The notes under the pieces: generated by a model
The model's input: only the letters and a program-made list of their open reading frames with translations
What the model was told of the DNA's origin: nothing
Database searches by the model: none
NCBI GenBank assembly: GCA_003344405.1
Contig: NOWV01000105.1
Span: 1 to 64,000, forward strand
Source: Trichoplax sp. H2
Taxonomy: Eukaryota > Placozoa > Uniplacotomia > Trichoplacea
Direction: 5' to 3'
Length of the DNA: 64,000 nucleotides
Shown here: in pieces, positions 1 through 12,700 of the stretch
How the letters are laid out: each line of letters begins with the position of its first letter
Position numbering within the stretch: position 1 is the first letter of the stretch
Program-made: the position numbers and the translations under genes

Positions 1-274
1 TCCATATTCCCCTAGCATGGGCCGTTGTAGTTTATCATTGAACAGCATGAAAATGCCCTTCATAACCACAAGACATGGAAAGCAAGGATCGAGAATGGAG
101 TCCGATCCATCCATCCATTTATAACATTCATAACCGCAAGACATGCAAAGTAAGCCTTTCCATGTTCTCCTAGCATGGCCGTTGTAGTTTATTATTGAAC
201 AGCTTGAAAATGCCCTTCATAACCACAAGACATGGAAAGCAAGGATCGAAAATAGAGTCTGATCCATGCATCCT
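1..274. repeat. Imperfect tandem duplication upstream of the catenin gene
   Basis: Two diverged copies lie at about 1-116 and 159-274 (period about 158). They share 'cctagcatgg', 'ccgttgtagttta' and 'aaatgcccttcataaccaca'. A truncated third piece at about 113-157 repeats only the 'cataaccgcaagacatgcaaag' portion with changes. No open frame is shared between the copies. This looks like local non-coding duplication; no terminal inverted repeats or transposase were seen. Confidence 0.7.
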
Positions 275-550
275 TTTACCCCCTTGAGCTCCATTCTTTT
301 TAGTTCTCTATTCCTGTCGACCATGTTTGTACTCAGCACAATTGAAAAGGATGTTTGTTGTCCATTGCCTATCGTCAAGTTGGAAGATGGATAGTTCTTT
401 CTTTTATTCTACAATTAGCATGGATAAACTAATCTATTATTCATTTCATGTCCATTGCTTAGGAGTGATCCTCCTATCATCCATAGTCAATCAATAGCCA
501 ACAGCAATGATGACATAATATCTCTTCTTTCTTTTATTCACCAATAGTAC
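275..550. other. Presumed 5' flank / 5' UTR of the catenin gene
   Basis: No coding segment was seen. It contains short pyrimidine-rich runs and leads into the proposed first coding exon at 551. Transcription start cannot be placed from sequence alone. Confidence 0.4.
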
Positions 551-3500
551 ATGTCCGGTTCTGAAACGGCTAGCCTCCATAGTTTAAGGTAAGTTCAGAC
601 TTGAAGCAGTTTCTCTCTTTCTTTCTTTCTCTAGCGGGGGGTAAAATGGATACGATCAAGATGTTCATGTATAGATCTGATTGCATGTCAACATGGCAAT
701 AACAGCAACAAGAAGTACTTTTATCTACTTTTACTACTTATCTCGTGATCAAAACTAGTGTCATAAAACATTAACCGAGATGATATAAAGCTTGGTTTTT
801 CTCTTAGGATAGTTGAACAGTTAATATTACCGCCATTGCCTTCCTATCTCGTGATCAAAACTAGTGTCGTAAAACATTAACCGAGATGATAAATAAATAT
901 AGTATAAAATATAGTATAAGTATATATAGTATAAATGGAAGATCACATAGGCAATATGCAGCTTGGTTTTTCTTTTCCAGTAGTTGAATACTACTGTTAT
1001 CGTCTTCTTATATAGTGATCAAAGCTGATGTAGTAAAAGATGAAAAGAGTTAGTTGAGAATTAACATAGCATGGCTATAGTATCACCGAGAAAGAGCAGT
1101 GAATCATAGGAAAGCGCAAATATTGCCTACGATGATTAAAGCAAAAATTGACCGTAATCATTCTAGTTCTAGTTTAAATGAAATCATACTATCATGATGG
1201 AATAGTTGCCACATAAATAGCGCTCCGTAATGCCAGCGTAAATTGCTTGTTATAATTGCTATGATTGAAATATCCATCTCTCATCATTTGCATTAAGTAA
1301 TTCTAATGTTATCGTATTTGGATCATGCAGTAGTTCAGAAGATTTATGGCTTAGGCAGCCATCCAATGCCAATATTGAAAACGAAGATTTTAGCGATTCC
1401 AATTCCAATGTTATTATTGAATCATGCTTGTAAGTGGAATAAACTAATTTCAACATGGATTTGCCGTTAATTCTGTAAATATAAGAGACGAGTAGGCTAG
1501 CTTTACGATCATTAATATCAGAATCGCATTTGAACATGATAGTATCCGATAGTAATCAATTTCCCAAGACCACACAGTGATTTAAGTTTAATCCATGAGT
1601 AGTCTATCCTTTTTCAATCCAGTATCCCAGTCAGTTCAATAATTTATCATAAACGGCCAATTAGAGTCGTAGTCAACGTAGATCATTTAGATCAATTCTA
1701 GGCGATAGTTTTAGCTATCTACGTTGGATTCGAGGAATATATCGTATGATTACAATTCTCAATCGATGCTAAAAAAAGATTGCAAATAGCACTTTCGCGT
1801 CATTATCCTAAGACACGATAGTTACAAGTCGTAAATCAATCGGCGTAGTTTGCTATAATTAATGATGAAGATTCTTGGTCTACAAAGTTGCAATATGTTT
1901 ATCCAAAAGTATAAAAAGGCTTAATTTCTTTTCTCTAAATGTTATAGGAGAACACTTGAAGAGAAAGGCGTTGTTAACGAGTAAGTTGTCCTATCATCAC
2001 ATTTAGCTTACTATCAACATGTCGACATGATCAAATGCTAAAAATGAAATACCTCAAGTGTGCTTACAGCAAGAAATTATAATTCAGCCATAATCAGAAT
2101 TGAATAGTTTACCATATTGTAATCTTTTTTCACTTCTTAGCGTAAAATAGTTATTTTACTTATTCTCGTGCAATAAAGTTATGAGTTTTAATAACTTGTA
2201 TACTTATTCATATTCTTCTGATATTTACCTTGACTACTACATTAAAATTAAGTTATGAGCATCTGTTATCATAGCATAGTCGTTAGTATTCGATTCTTAG
2301 CCACCCAATTTAATTTTCCTTTAGTAAGAAAATCAAAAGACAAAATTAAAAATACCGCTAACTCAAAAGTGTTTCGTGCACATCATTCAACCTAATTTAT
2401 TGGACTACTTTTAAGGAGAGCTAATTTACAATGATTATTTATAAACTCATTTTTTCAATATTTTACTTAATCTAGCGAGGGTTCCACGCCAAATCCTAAC
2501 ATTTATGCAAGTTTACCTAGTAGAAATAAACTTAACAATACTATCAAAAAGAATAAGTATGATAACGATGAACATGAAAGTGGATGGAATTTCGACATTA
2601 TGACAGCACCATCTAGCGGTAAATAATGATACATGATGGTAAAGTATTGCAAGAATAAAATTCATTTCTTGACAGGAGATTCAATTTACTTTATCTTGCA
2701 ATAAAATCAGTCTACACGCATATTCATTATTGAAGTTGACTTATGTATGATGAAAATAATCAACTATCCTATCGTTTTTGCCTCGTTGTAGATATGAAAG
2801 GAGAAATAAATGATCGAAAATTATCCAATGGAATCGATCATTATGATAAAATTGCATCTAGTCAATTATCCATGGAGCGATCACTCATTCGATCTTCCTA
2901 TACATCTTTACCAAGATCTGGAATTAATTTAATCATACCTGAAGGAGAAAATAGTAAACGCCAGCCATCTTCTAGTCGTGATACAATTCCAACATTGGCA
3001 TCTCCTCGAAAGCAGAAACTATCACTCACTGAAGGCTATTCTACATTAGAACGACAACGCCAAGCTGCATCCAATTATGATTCCTCATCTGTCGATTATG
3101 AATCCTATCCTTCTCGTCGTTATTATCACAAGCAACAATCACAGCCACATCTACAACAACAACAACATGATTTTCATGAGAATGCAAACAATTCAACCAG
3201 CCCACAAGATATTCCATTACAATCGCCATCTTATGAACCTTCTGCAATATCAGATCGATACATCACTTATAAATCCGATGGATTATTACCCGTTCAACGT
3301 AGCAATAGCACTTATAGCAATGAAACAGAAGAAAATTTACCTAGTGGACCACCTAGTATCAAGCAAATGTCTCGATTAAATAGTGAACGATCCAGTAGCG
3401 AATATCAACGAATTAGTAATTTTGCTTATGATTCGACATCAATTTCGTCGCGTGGCCAAAGTAAATATGCAAGAGGTGGCCGCTCTAAACGTTCAGCCAG

Positions 3501-6188
3501 TCAAGATGGATATGGTGAAGGAATACCTGATTATCATACCATGCCATGGACAGCATCTCGCGATAGCCGTAATTTCATGTATGATGTTAATCGTCGTCAA
3601 TCAGATCAATATACTGATCATGAACAACTTTCTATAGAGAGTCAAGGCCATATTATTTTAGTTTCTGATCGTAGTGCAAGTGGTAGGCGAAAAAATAGTA
3701 CACGAAGTGGTGATGGTGGTATTGGTAGCCATCCTACAGGAACCTATGGAAGAGAAGATAACTACTATGCTGCCACTATGCCTAATCGAGATCAACGTGG
3801 TAATAGACCACGAATACGTGGTGATGATCTATTCGACAGTAGTGGATATATTTCTGTTGCTCAGAGACCATCAAGGCAGCAATCGGTTAATGGCCGTATC
3901 TCCAGTGCAACGTCGAGTGTTCGATCGGTGGGTAGTTCACAAAAATATTCATTAACCATCGAAGATGCAGTCAATATGCTCAAGAGTGATAATTCAATCC
4001 ATTCCATTAATGCTGCTGTTCATTTACAACATGCATGCTTTAATAATGATGGGGTGAAAGCAACAATTAAGCGATTAGGTGGTATTCTTCATTTAGTTCG
4101 TATGGTGGATAGCAAGAATGAAGAAATCCAATTAAGTGCCATTGCAACCTTGCGTAATTTAGCTTATGGTAAAGCCAATGATGAAAGCAAAGGTGCTATC
4201 CTTCGCCATAAAGGTATACCAGTTCTTGCTAATGTCTTGCGGCGAACCGGTTCACCCCATGTTCGTGAAGAAATTGTACGTCTATTGTGGAATCTATCAA
4301 CATTAGAAGCTGCTAAAGAACAATTGTTAAATTTAACCTTGGATGTATTAGCTAAATTAATCGAAGATCATTCAATATCAGCTGGTGAAGGCAGTTTATC
4401 CGATACTCAATGGCCAACCATTTATGCCAATGCTACTGGTACATTACGCAATTTATCATCCAGTACCAATCTATCATCTCGACAGATGATGAGAAAATTA
4501 GATCATTTAATTAATGCTCTCATCACAGTCACTCATTTATCGGTACAACGTAAAGATTTCGATGGTAAATGTGTCGAAAATTCGGTCTGTATATTACGCA
4601 ATTTGTCGTATAATTTAGAAGAAGAAGTTGATCATGGTCTTGATATCGCTGAAGGTTATAAAAAAATTAAGCTAAAAAAGAGATCGGTACTTGGTAAGAT
4701 ATTCAATGATCGTAAGACCAATTTAGAAGCTAAAAGTGTCATCTTACCAGAAAATAATCGTAATATTAAAGGCATTGCTATTTTATGGCAAACAAGTACT
4801 ATTGAAGATTATCTAGCTATATTACAGGAAGGTAGAAATACCGATACAATAGAAGCAGTTGTGGGTGCCATTCATAATTTAACCGCTTGCAATTGGAGAT
4901 TTTCTGGTCATATTCGTTATGTTGTTCGTCGTGAGAAAGGAATTTCAATTTTAAGGGATTTAATGCAATTTGAAGATGAAAAAGTATTTACAGCTGTAGT
5001 AACAGCATTGAATAACTTGGCTTTAGATGAGTTTAATAAAGATCTCATTGGCGATATTGCATTAAGCAAATTAATCGATAGAATTCTTGGCCGTAATAAT
5101 CAATTCACTTTAACGGATATCTCTTTATGTAGTCTTATCAAAGCATTATGCGTCTTAATGTATAAAAATAGCAAAAATGCCAATCGTTTAGTTGATAGTG
5201 GTATCTTGCCTCATTTAACAGTTTTATCTAGGAAGAATTCAGGGCGTGGTAGAGATGTGATTAAAGCTTCAAATAGTCTATTATTTACGTTATGGCAATA
5301 TAAGCATATTCGTTCATCGATTAAGAAAGCTAAATGGGATTTAAAAATAATGAAAACATCATTAAAAGAAGCTGCTGAAGTACCTGATGCAATTTATATT
5401 CGTGCTGCGGATATTCCTGATGCAGAATCAGAAGAAGAAGTAAAAAATGGTGATGATCATACCATGACAAGATCAGGCAATGCTAATGTTGCCAATTATG
5501 CTACTGCAACATTAACTAAAAGATCAAAATTGCGTTCTGATGAATATCCCCACGAATCGATACCAGAAGATGAACGTAAGTCAAATTTGTTTATGATTGT
5601 TGTTGCCATCTGTCAATCGAACTATTATGCTCATCTCCATATTCGATCAGTTATACCTATCTATTTCTATGCCTCTTATTGCTAAATTAGAACACAGTCT
5701 TGGTAGGATTACTATAAAATCATGATATATTCGACATAAATGTAATAAATTTTAATGTGATATTATATCCTGTAGTTACATTGCAAAGAATACCATCAAC
5801 CCAGGAAGAAATAGAAGGATCTGTTTTCTCCGGTAGAAAGAGAGCATCCAAATCCAGCGTATTAACCGATCCAAGTCAACAAGGCGTTGATCGCTTAGTG
5901 AGTGTTGGCTCTCATGAACGTAATAGTCTCGGTGACAAAAAAAGTACTCATAGTTCTGATGGTGGAAAATCTCGCCATGCTAGTCGAGACTTTTCACAAC
6001 ATAGTGGTGTGAGAACATCACGTAAAAGTTCCTCTAATAGCCAAAATGAAAATGTTATTTATCAACACAATGGTAGTACAACTTCAAGACAAAATAGTGA
6101 TCAAGCTAAATCTACACCAAGGCATTCATTAAATTCCAAATCGAAAGTTTTAACCGACTATAATGATAACTATAATATGGATGAATAA
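551..6188 (+). CDS. CTNND: p120 / delta-catenin family armadillo protein (CTNND-like), spliced, 5 coding exons
   Basis: Exons: 551-588, 1948-1980, 2476-2618, 2792-5575, 5776-6188. All junctions are GT-AG with matching phases, and the total of 3,411 nt gives 1,136 aa. Residues 1-455 are a Ser/Arg/Tyr-rich low-complexity head. Residues ~457-905 are armadillo repeats, with hallmarks 'ATLRNLAYG', 'IVRLLWNLSTLE', 'ATGTLRNLSS' and 'VCILRNLSYNLEEE', and a Lys-rich insert ('KKIKLKKR') at the place where p120 proteins carry a basic loop. Residues ~905-1136 are a Ser-rich tail ending 'NYNMDE', without the C-terminal PDZ-binding motif of some delta-catenins. Family role: binds classical cadherin juxtamembrane regions, stabilises them at junctions and tunes Rho GTPases. 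The long frame opens with an ATG at 2743, but that lies in the intron; a strong acceptor at 2790-2791 joins exon 3 in frame. The exon 1 assignment is the least certain part (phase match, strong donor). Family assignment is very secure. Confidence 0.9.
739..1050. repeat. Degenerate ~106-bp tandem repeat inside catenin intron 1
   Basis: 'atctcgtgatcaaaactagt' occurs at about 740 and again at about 845, each followed by 'cattaaccgagatgat'. The partner segment 'agcttggtttttct' occurs at about 788 and 960. A third, more diverged copy starts near 1010 ('tatagtgatcaaagctgatg'). The repeat is non-coding. Confidence 0.7.
1259..1537 (-). CDS. Hypothetical 92-aa ORF, antisense within catenin intron 1
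   Basis: An ATG-initiated frame of 92 codons on the strand opposite the catenin gene. The translation has no recognisable domain, signal peptide or transmembrane segment. I estimate that several frames of this length are expected by chance in this much AT-rich DNA, so it may be fortuitous. No neighbouring exon was found that joins it. Confidence 0.15.
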   Translation of the reverse strand: MFKCDSDINDRKASLLVSYIYRINGKSMLKLVYSTYKHDSIITLELESLKSSFSILALDGCLSHKSSELLHDPNTITLELLNANDERWIFQS

Positions 6189-9100
6189 TTATAAGGGACT
6201 ATTCCAATTTTAATTTATAAAAAAAAAATTCCCATCAGCAATGGTGCTTACCATAATCCATTGGCAGTGAATCATTGGTAGAGCCGTTCCTTTCTAGTAG
6301 GTTGGCTACGTATATTGTATTGACATGCTACCATAACTATTTAGTCAGGATTGCTCAATATAGCACAGTAATTATGATCAATAGCAATAGTTAAATGATA
6401 GTTATAGTATAAAGTGAACAAGTGATTGCGATAGATTTCACAACAATGCATTGACTGCAAAGCTGCAAGCAATTATATTCAACCTAATAACATATACATT
6501 CGCTATATATAGTATATGTAAATCCATCATCATTCTACGTTTTACCATCATTTATAATAAATTTAAAAATGGAATCGTCATCTAAAATATATACACTTAG
6601 ATAGAAAGCAAGTAATCAAATCTATCTCTATTATCATGGATTTGGAATGATTTTTATTATGGTGATGTTCATCGGTGAAGTGGGACAAATATTTTAAATC
6701 AATCTGCCGATGGGATACTTTTGTGTAACTACTCTAAGCTCTGCAAAGCCGTCTCAACTCCAGTAATCCTTCATCTACCATAGTAAAATTAAAATTTTAT
6801 ATGAATGGTTGTACTCCAAGATTGCCAAGACTGCTGTTAGTGTTCAACGACTTGAATACACTAAGTTGCAAATAAAAAAATGGAATGTATGGCCTAGTGA
6901 AATGATTCCCAATATTGATGGAATTTTCATCCATATAGTTGCCAATTTATTTTTTTTTGTATCATCCGCTACGGGCATAGATTGGATCGATATTCTCTAA
7001 TTTGTAAAATCTTTTTCATCAATTTATTTTATCATCTTCAGTACCTACTTAATCTTTAATTTTGAATATCACCTCAATTAAATTGTATAGTTATCTATAA
7101 TCACTATCCATCTATCGCTATAAGCCCATTTTTTTTTTGTTGTTGTTCATATACTGAGATTATAGATCATTTTATTTCAAAATGAATCATGATATAATTA
7201 TTAATCATGGTGTAGCTAATAATAAAATGTCAGAGCCAACATTTTTGTGTCATCATTACTCATCAATGTGATAGATAATCTTTCAGGGGTAATTTGAAAA
7301 AATTTCTGAATGTTATGATTGATTCATATTAACTCATAAAATGAATGCGATGTAATTTCCTGGGTTTGTTAAACTCTTTTGTCATTTACATACTTGTATT
7401 CATAATTACTTACAATAAGCTGCAAGAACGTTTAAATTGCCCATTACTATTACATGATTCTGTTTAAGGTTTTGACTGAGTGATATTTTACAGCATTATC
7501 CGATCTATAAGATCCATTTCTAGCTGATGGCTGCTACAAATATGCATAGTGTCTAAAAGTATCAAACTATCAATTGATGCTTTATCAACTTTTGCTTTTT
7601 GCCAGATGTTAAGTCATACGATTTCTGTTCGCTCCTTTTTTCGATACAATAATGCGCATTTTAAATTATTGCTTTTAACTTGCTAGTAATGCTAATTTTT
7701 ATATCCTAATTGGATATAGATTTTATTTATATATCTATACAATGTAGATACAAATTGTATTTATAGAGTTTTCTATTTGGCCAATCCATGCGAAGATAAC
7801 ATTTAAAAACTATTTGGCGCTTTTGGTTGTTACCTTTAATCAATTTCCGTTCTGAATGCTCATTAACTGGTACTTAACAAGATTTTGCTGTTTTATGGTT
7901 GATTTCTTCTATTACTCTTCTATTATCTAAGAGAAATATACAATCTATAAACTATTATACAATAATTTCAATCATTCACTATCATATAGTCGTGTCGGTT
8001 GTCAGATAGAGTCGTAACTGCACTATGAATTGGCCTTTAATCCAAACGATATTTATCATAAGATCCATTTTTTTTTGGTTCGAATTGAATGTTCATCACT
8101 GTAATGGTTAATAATTAAATCACTAATTGCAAGAGGGAGAATAAAACTTTTAACTACTTGCTATAATAATTTTATAATCTTGTAATCTATGCGTGATATT
8201 TTAACTAGATAGCAAAATATTGCCTTAATATGCCTTCAAATGGTTTGTACAGTTGTATGATTTACGGAACAGTTAGAGGTGAGATCAACGTAAAAAAGAG
8301 CTCCATTCTTTCTATTTACTAACTCTACAAGGTGATGCTAATTTAAAGTATATATTAAGTTACCGAACTAGATTGGCCGCAAAAGTGAGAAAAATTAATT
8401 GTTCTTTAGCGTTAAATATGTGAAACAAGATTAAATCTGAAATTTGATACATAGAGTAACTTCCAATGTTCTCAGAAAACTTTAAAGCCTTGAAAATGCG
8501 TGTAATAGAGTTTAAGCTTGCATATAATAGTTACTATTTAGGATACTGAGATGAGATCTTTGTTATATCTCAGAACAGTTGTTTATGTTAAGCAGTTAAG
8601 TTAATATTATGCTATCAATGGAATGGTCGTATTAACTACTAATAATTCATTTATAAGTTTATTGGTCGATTTAAAATATGAAGATGATGAAAATCTGTAC
8701 TTCACATTCAGAAACTAGATAAAAGATTAAAATAGCTGTGGTATACACGTACAATAAGTATAAAAACTCAAAAATGAGAATATATATTAATTACGGCTAT
8801 ACAGATAACATTTTAAATTTAATACATAAATGTCGATATAAAAGCTGTTACAACACTTTTAAGTATTGTAATGGCTTAAATGCGACCTAAATTTTGTAGA
8901 AACTAGTACTGATGATAAACATTATTCGAAATGTTGAAATAAATTCTATAACTTTCACTTACATTACCGTACCTCTGCAGCTGCTGAATTCTATAAAATT
9001 ATTTTATCTATTGCTTAATAAAGAATATCATTATTTTTCGATTTACTTGTCCATTCAGCTCGATACACGTATATTACTTCGTTCATTTTCACTAACTATT

Positions 9101-9708
9101 TATTTGTGTAAGAAAATGAATAATTTGCTATAATAAGGGTTAAAAATTGAAAATGGCTGGACAGATTACAACCTATGTAGAATGTGAAAATTACTGTACC
9201 CATACAAATGAAATGTTACTGTAAGTTTTGCACAAAATGGTGCAATACTATCATATTTTACAGGATATAGATATATACACACTCGAGATATTTATAGCTA
9301 CTTTTAGCTAATTTTACAAGAATTATTATTAAAGGTAAATCATAATCACCTACATTTCTAGCTATAATTATTGCTATAAGTATATATTACTAATCGTTTC
9401 TAATATCGATAGTAACATTACTATTGCAGTTTAATAGCAGACAATCCTATAGATGGTGGACTAGGTATTCGTAATTTGTTGATCCTTTCTACAACGATGA
9501 AATTAGATCTTTCCGAATGGTTATTGGATTTCATTTTGTATTACTTTCCTTACTGGCTAGTTAATCCCAAGGATTCTTGCTTATTTTTGGATGCCGTTCT
9601 AAAAATAACATCATTATAAGTCTTGTATATTCGATATTAACTACTGTCACTATCAGTTATGTATATCCAATGTAATATTAATAATCTAAAGTAATTGTAA
9701 CATTTTGT
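6189..9708. other. Gene-free stretch between the catenin and kinesin 3' ends (convergent)
   Basis: Very AT-rich with frequent stops in all frames. The two flanking genes converge here, so it holds their 3' UTRs. A short poly-A run follows the catenin stop (~6219). A small ATG frame on the minus strand near 9430-9540 could be read, but it has no support as an exon. Confidence 0.6.
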
Positions 9709-12700
9709 TTATTGTAAATGCTTTGAGAATTCAATTAGTTTACGCAAAGATGCGTTATAATCGTTACCATTTTTTGTGCTCGATGATTTTCGTCGTTGAT
9801 TTGCTTCATCATCACTGTCAAGAACATGATAACATTAGACAATGCGTGAAAATATAGCAATTGGATAAAATTTAGGTTATTCTTTACATCATACAAACCT
9901 TATCTGCCTTAAATCTTTACGATTAATTCGTACTGGGGCTAGTTTAGGCCCACTCCGGCTTGTTACATCTTCGGTACTTGTGCTACTTTCCGGTCTTGCT
10001 GATCGGGGAGGCTTTGCAGACTTGGATCGTAAATCAGATAAATCTCCGCTTAAGCTATAAGTTCCACCCAGCTTCTCTCTTGACGTCGATGATGAAGGCT
10101 CTGCTGATATCGTTTTTTCTGCCTTTTGATCTTGCTGTGCATTAAGTGTATCACGAACTTTCTTCTTCATTTCTCGGCTTAAGCGTTTGTAATAAAATAA
10201 ATCTTTCTCAAGCTCTTTAATTCGTTGGGTAAGTACTCTAAAGGGTAATTTAAATATGATTTAGTATTTAGTCACGTCAAGTTTCGAGTATTATCATTAT
10301 CTTATTGATCAAAGATGAATAAATGCAAGTATTGGCTTACTCAGTATCCGAAGGAGCAGACGGTTCAGAAGTAGATTTAGATTCTTCTTCTTGATATTTC
10401 GATAGTTGTTTCATGAGATGCTGCATTTTTTTTTCGTATTCCTGATCAAAAGGTAGATCATCGATATTACTTATGATTGAATTTATTGCAAAATTCAACA
10501 ATAGTGTACACATTATTACTAACTTTCTGTTGATACATTAATTTTCTGTCATTTTCATGCTTGGACAACTGTAAGGATAACTCTAATTGTGCAATCGATT
10601 TACCTTGTTCATCAATTTGTAGCTATAAATGAAAAGTAAGAGTATATTGAAAATAAGAGTATCATTTATCACTGGTTAACATAAGTTCCTGTTAACTTTA
10701 AGACTACCGTACTATATGGCAACTGAATGCCAATTTCTTCCTGGAAAGTGAATTATATTATAATTTAATGAAACAGCTCATATCCTACTTTTAGTTGGTC
10801 AATACACTTTTCTTTCCTTTTTTCATCTTCTCTGAGATCGACAACCTGACAAGATCGATTCCTGGTTAAGCTACTATCTCCTTGATAAAGTTGCTAGCGT
10901 AAAGGAGAAAAATTTGTTTGGAAATTTTTCGCCTACCTTATCGATATATTTTTGCAGTAATTCTTTGGATTCAATTTCAGAGATATGGTCTAATCTCTTT
11001 CTTATGGAATGACCAGACTAAAATTATAAGATACAAAAGATAAAAGTGCAATGGATAAATATCATGAAATACCGTTTGAATGTATTCAAATTCATTAAAT
11101 AATTATAATTATTAATATATAATATATATCTATTGGCCGTCGCTCCTACTAGATATTGAATAATTCATTCTATATTGTATTTTTAATAAATTCTAACTTT
11201 TCCTAATTCTTCATCTTCTTGATTGAGAAGTAGTCTCTTCTTTTTCTTGATAGCTTCATTCTTAAACTCGATAGCAGCATTGAGAGCTTCGATGGCTTCA
11301 TCCATTTCTAACAGTCTGCGAATAATCAAATACAGCATTAGCCTAGATAGACATTACCGATATTCAATGATTCCTTTATGACTGACTGCCTAACTTACTT
11401 ATGTTCCTCTTCTGGTGAATTAATACAATTGACTCTTAGATTTTCATCCAATTCATTTCGATTCTTTAATAGTTTCTCCCTATTGTAAAGGAAGTTTAAA
11501 TTTTAGTGTTTTTCTTGTACTATCATTATTAACTTGCATTTATTGGCAATGTAAATATTCATAAACTTAAAGATAAATTTTAGTTAGGATTACTTTTCGT
11601 TGTAAAGCTTGGATATGTCGTTTTGAAGTTGTTGGCTTTTTTGAACTAAAAGTAGACAGAAAATAGCTCATTGATAAGTTAAATTTCAAGTGTCTAAGCA
11701 GCTAACAACTTATAACTAACCACTCATTCGGCTACTTTTATCATCAATATCTTTATCAATGGTGTCAATTTGAGTAGATATTCTTAAAATGTCCTGCGTA
11801 GTTGGTATTTTGGATAGAGAAGGATACAATAGTTAAGTGATTTGAGTACATAATCTTGAAATATTCTGTATATTTCGTATATTTAGATAGTTGATAAGTT
11901 TAGGCAGGAAATACTACAACTGATAGATTGTTTTCGTAATTCTCGTAGTTCCAATCGACAGACATCGGGATGATTTCTAACAAACCTTCGAAATAGCTTG
12001 ACTACTTCGTAGCTTTATTAGTTCTAGGTTGCTTCTTTCCGATAATAAACTTTCCTTATTGGATACAATTTCTTCCCTACGGCGAATTTCCTGTCAAACG
12101 TAATAGAAAGTATAAAAAATCGTTAATAATTCATGTTCTATGCAAGAGTAGTAGGATAGACAAGCTTACCTCTTCATAATCTTCCATATCTCTTCTTCTC
12201 TGGATTATCTTTTCTACTTCACTATCTAGCCAAGCCTTTTTCTTATTTAGTTCTTCCCTTTCCATACTCGTATTTAATTTCGGTTTAGCTTGTTCTTCCT
12301 CATATTGCTGTTGTAATTCCTTCAACTTGTCCTGTTGTTGTCGCAAAGTTTCCTAGTACAGGAGATAAATTATAAGTCAAGGCGTAATTTAAAAAAGATT
12401 AACATTTCTTTTTTTACAAAATTTGGATCTTGTCTTACTTCTAGACGAGCTTTTATTTCTGCTTCTTCTTTTAACTTAGCTTTAGAAATGTCTATCTGGG
12501 CATGCATTCGCTTAGTTTCTTCAGCATAATTATCAATTCTAGGATGGAAATCAAGTACTCCATTTATTGTCATTTTCATCGGCAAGCTATGCAATTAGAT
12601 CATTCTGTGTTTTACCTCTCTAAGGTTTCGTGATGAATTGTATTCATATGTTCATATTCCTTGAAAAGCAGAAGGGTAAAAAATATGTTTTGTTATTAGG

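Noticed and set aside
5576-5685. C-terminal extension of the long catenin frame (hydrophobic, ends 'FYASYC')
   Set aside because: It is read-through of a strong GTAAGT donor at 5576. The next exon continues in phase with a Ser-rich catenin-type tail, so this is intron sequence.
10700-10737. Possible small kinesin exon 'EEIGIQLPY' with splice-like ends
   Set aside because: It would end in phase 1, but the next exon (10622) needs phase 0, which exon 10845-10789 supplies directly.
11917-12012. Minus-strand alternative frame reading '[20 protein letters not shown]', which looks protein-like beside a kinesin exon
   Set aside because: It conflicts with the frame of exon 12090-11986, whose sequence ('LRSSQAISK' joining 'DILRIS') matches the KIF27 pattern and splices in phase to 11793. 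The alternative frame cannot join either neighbour without hitting a stop.
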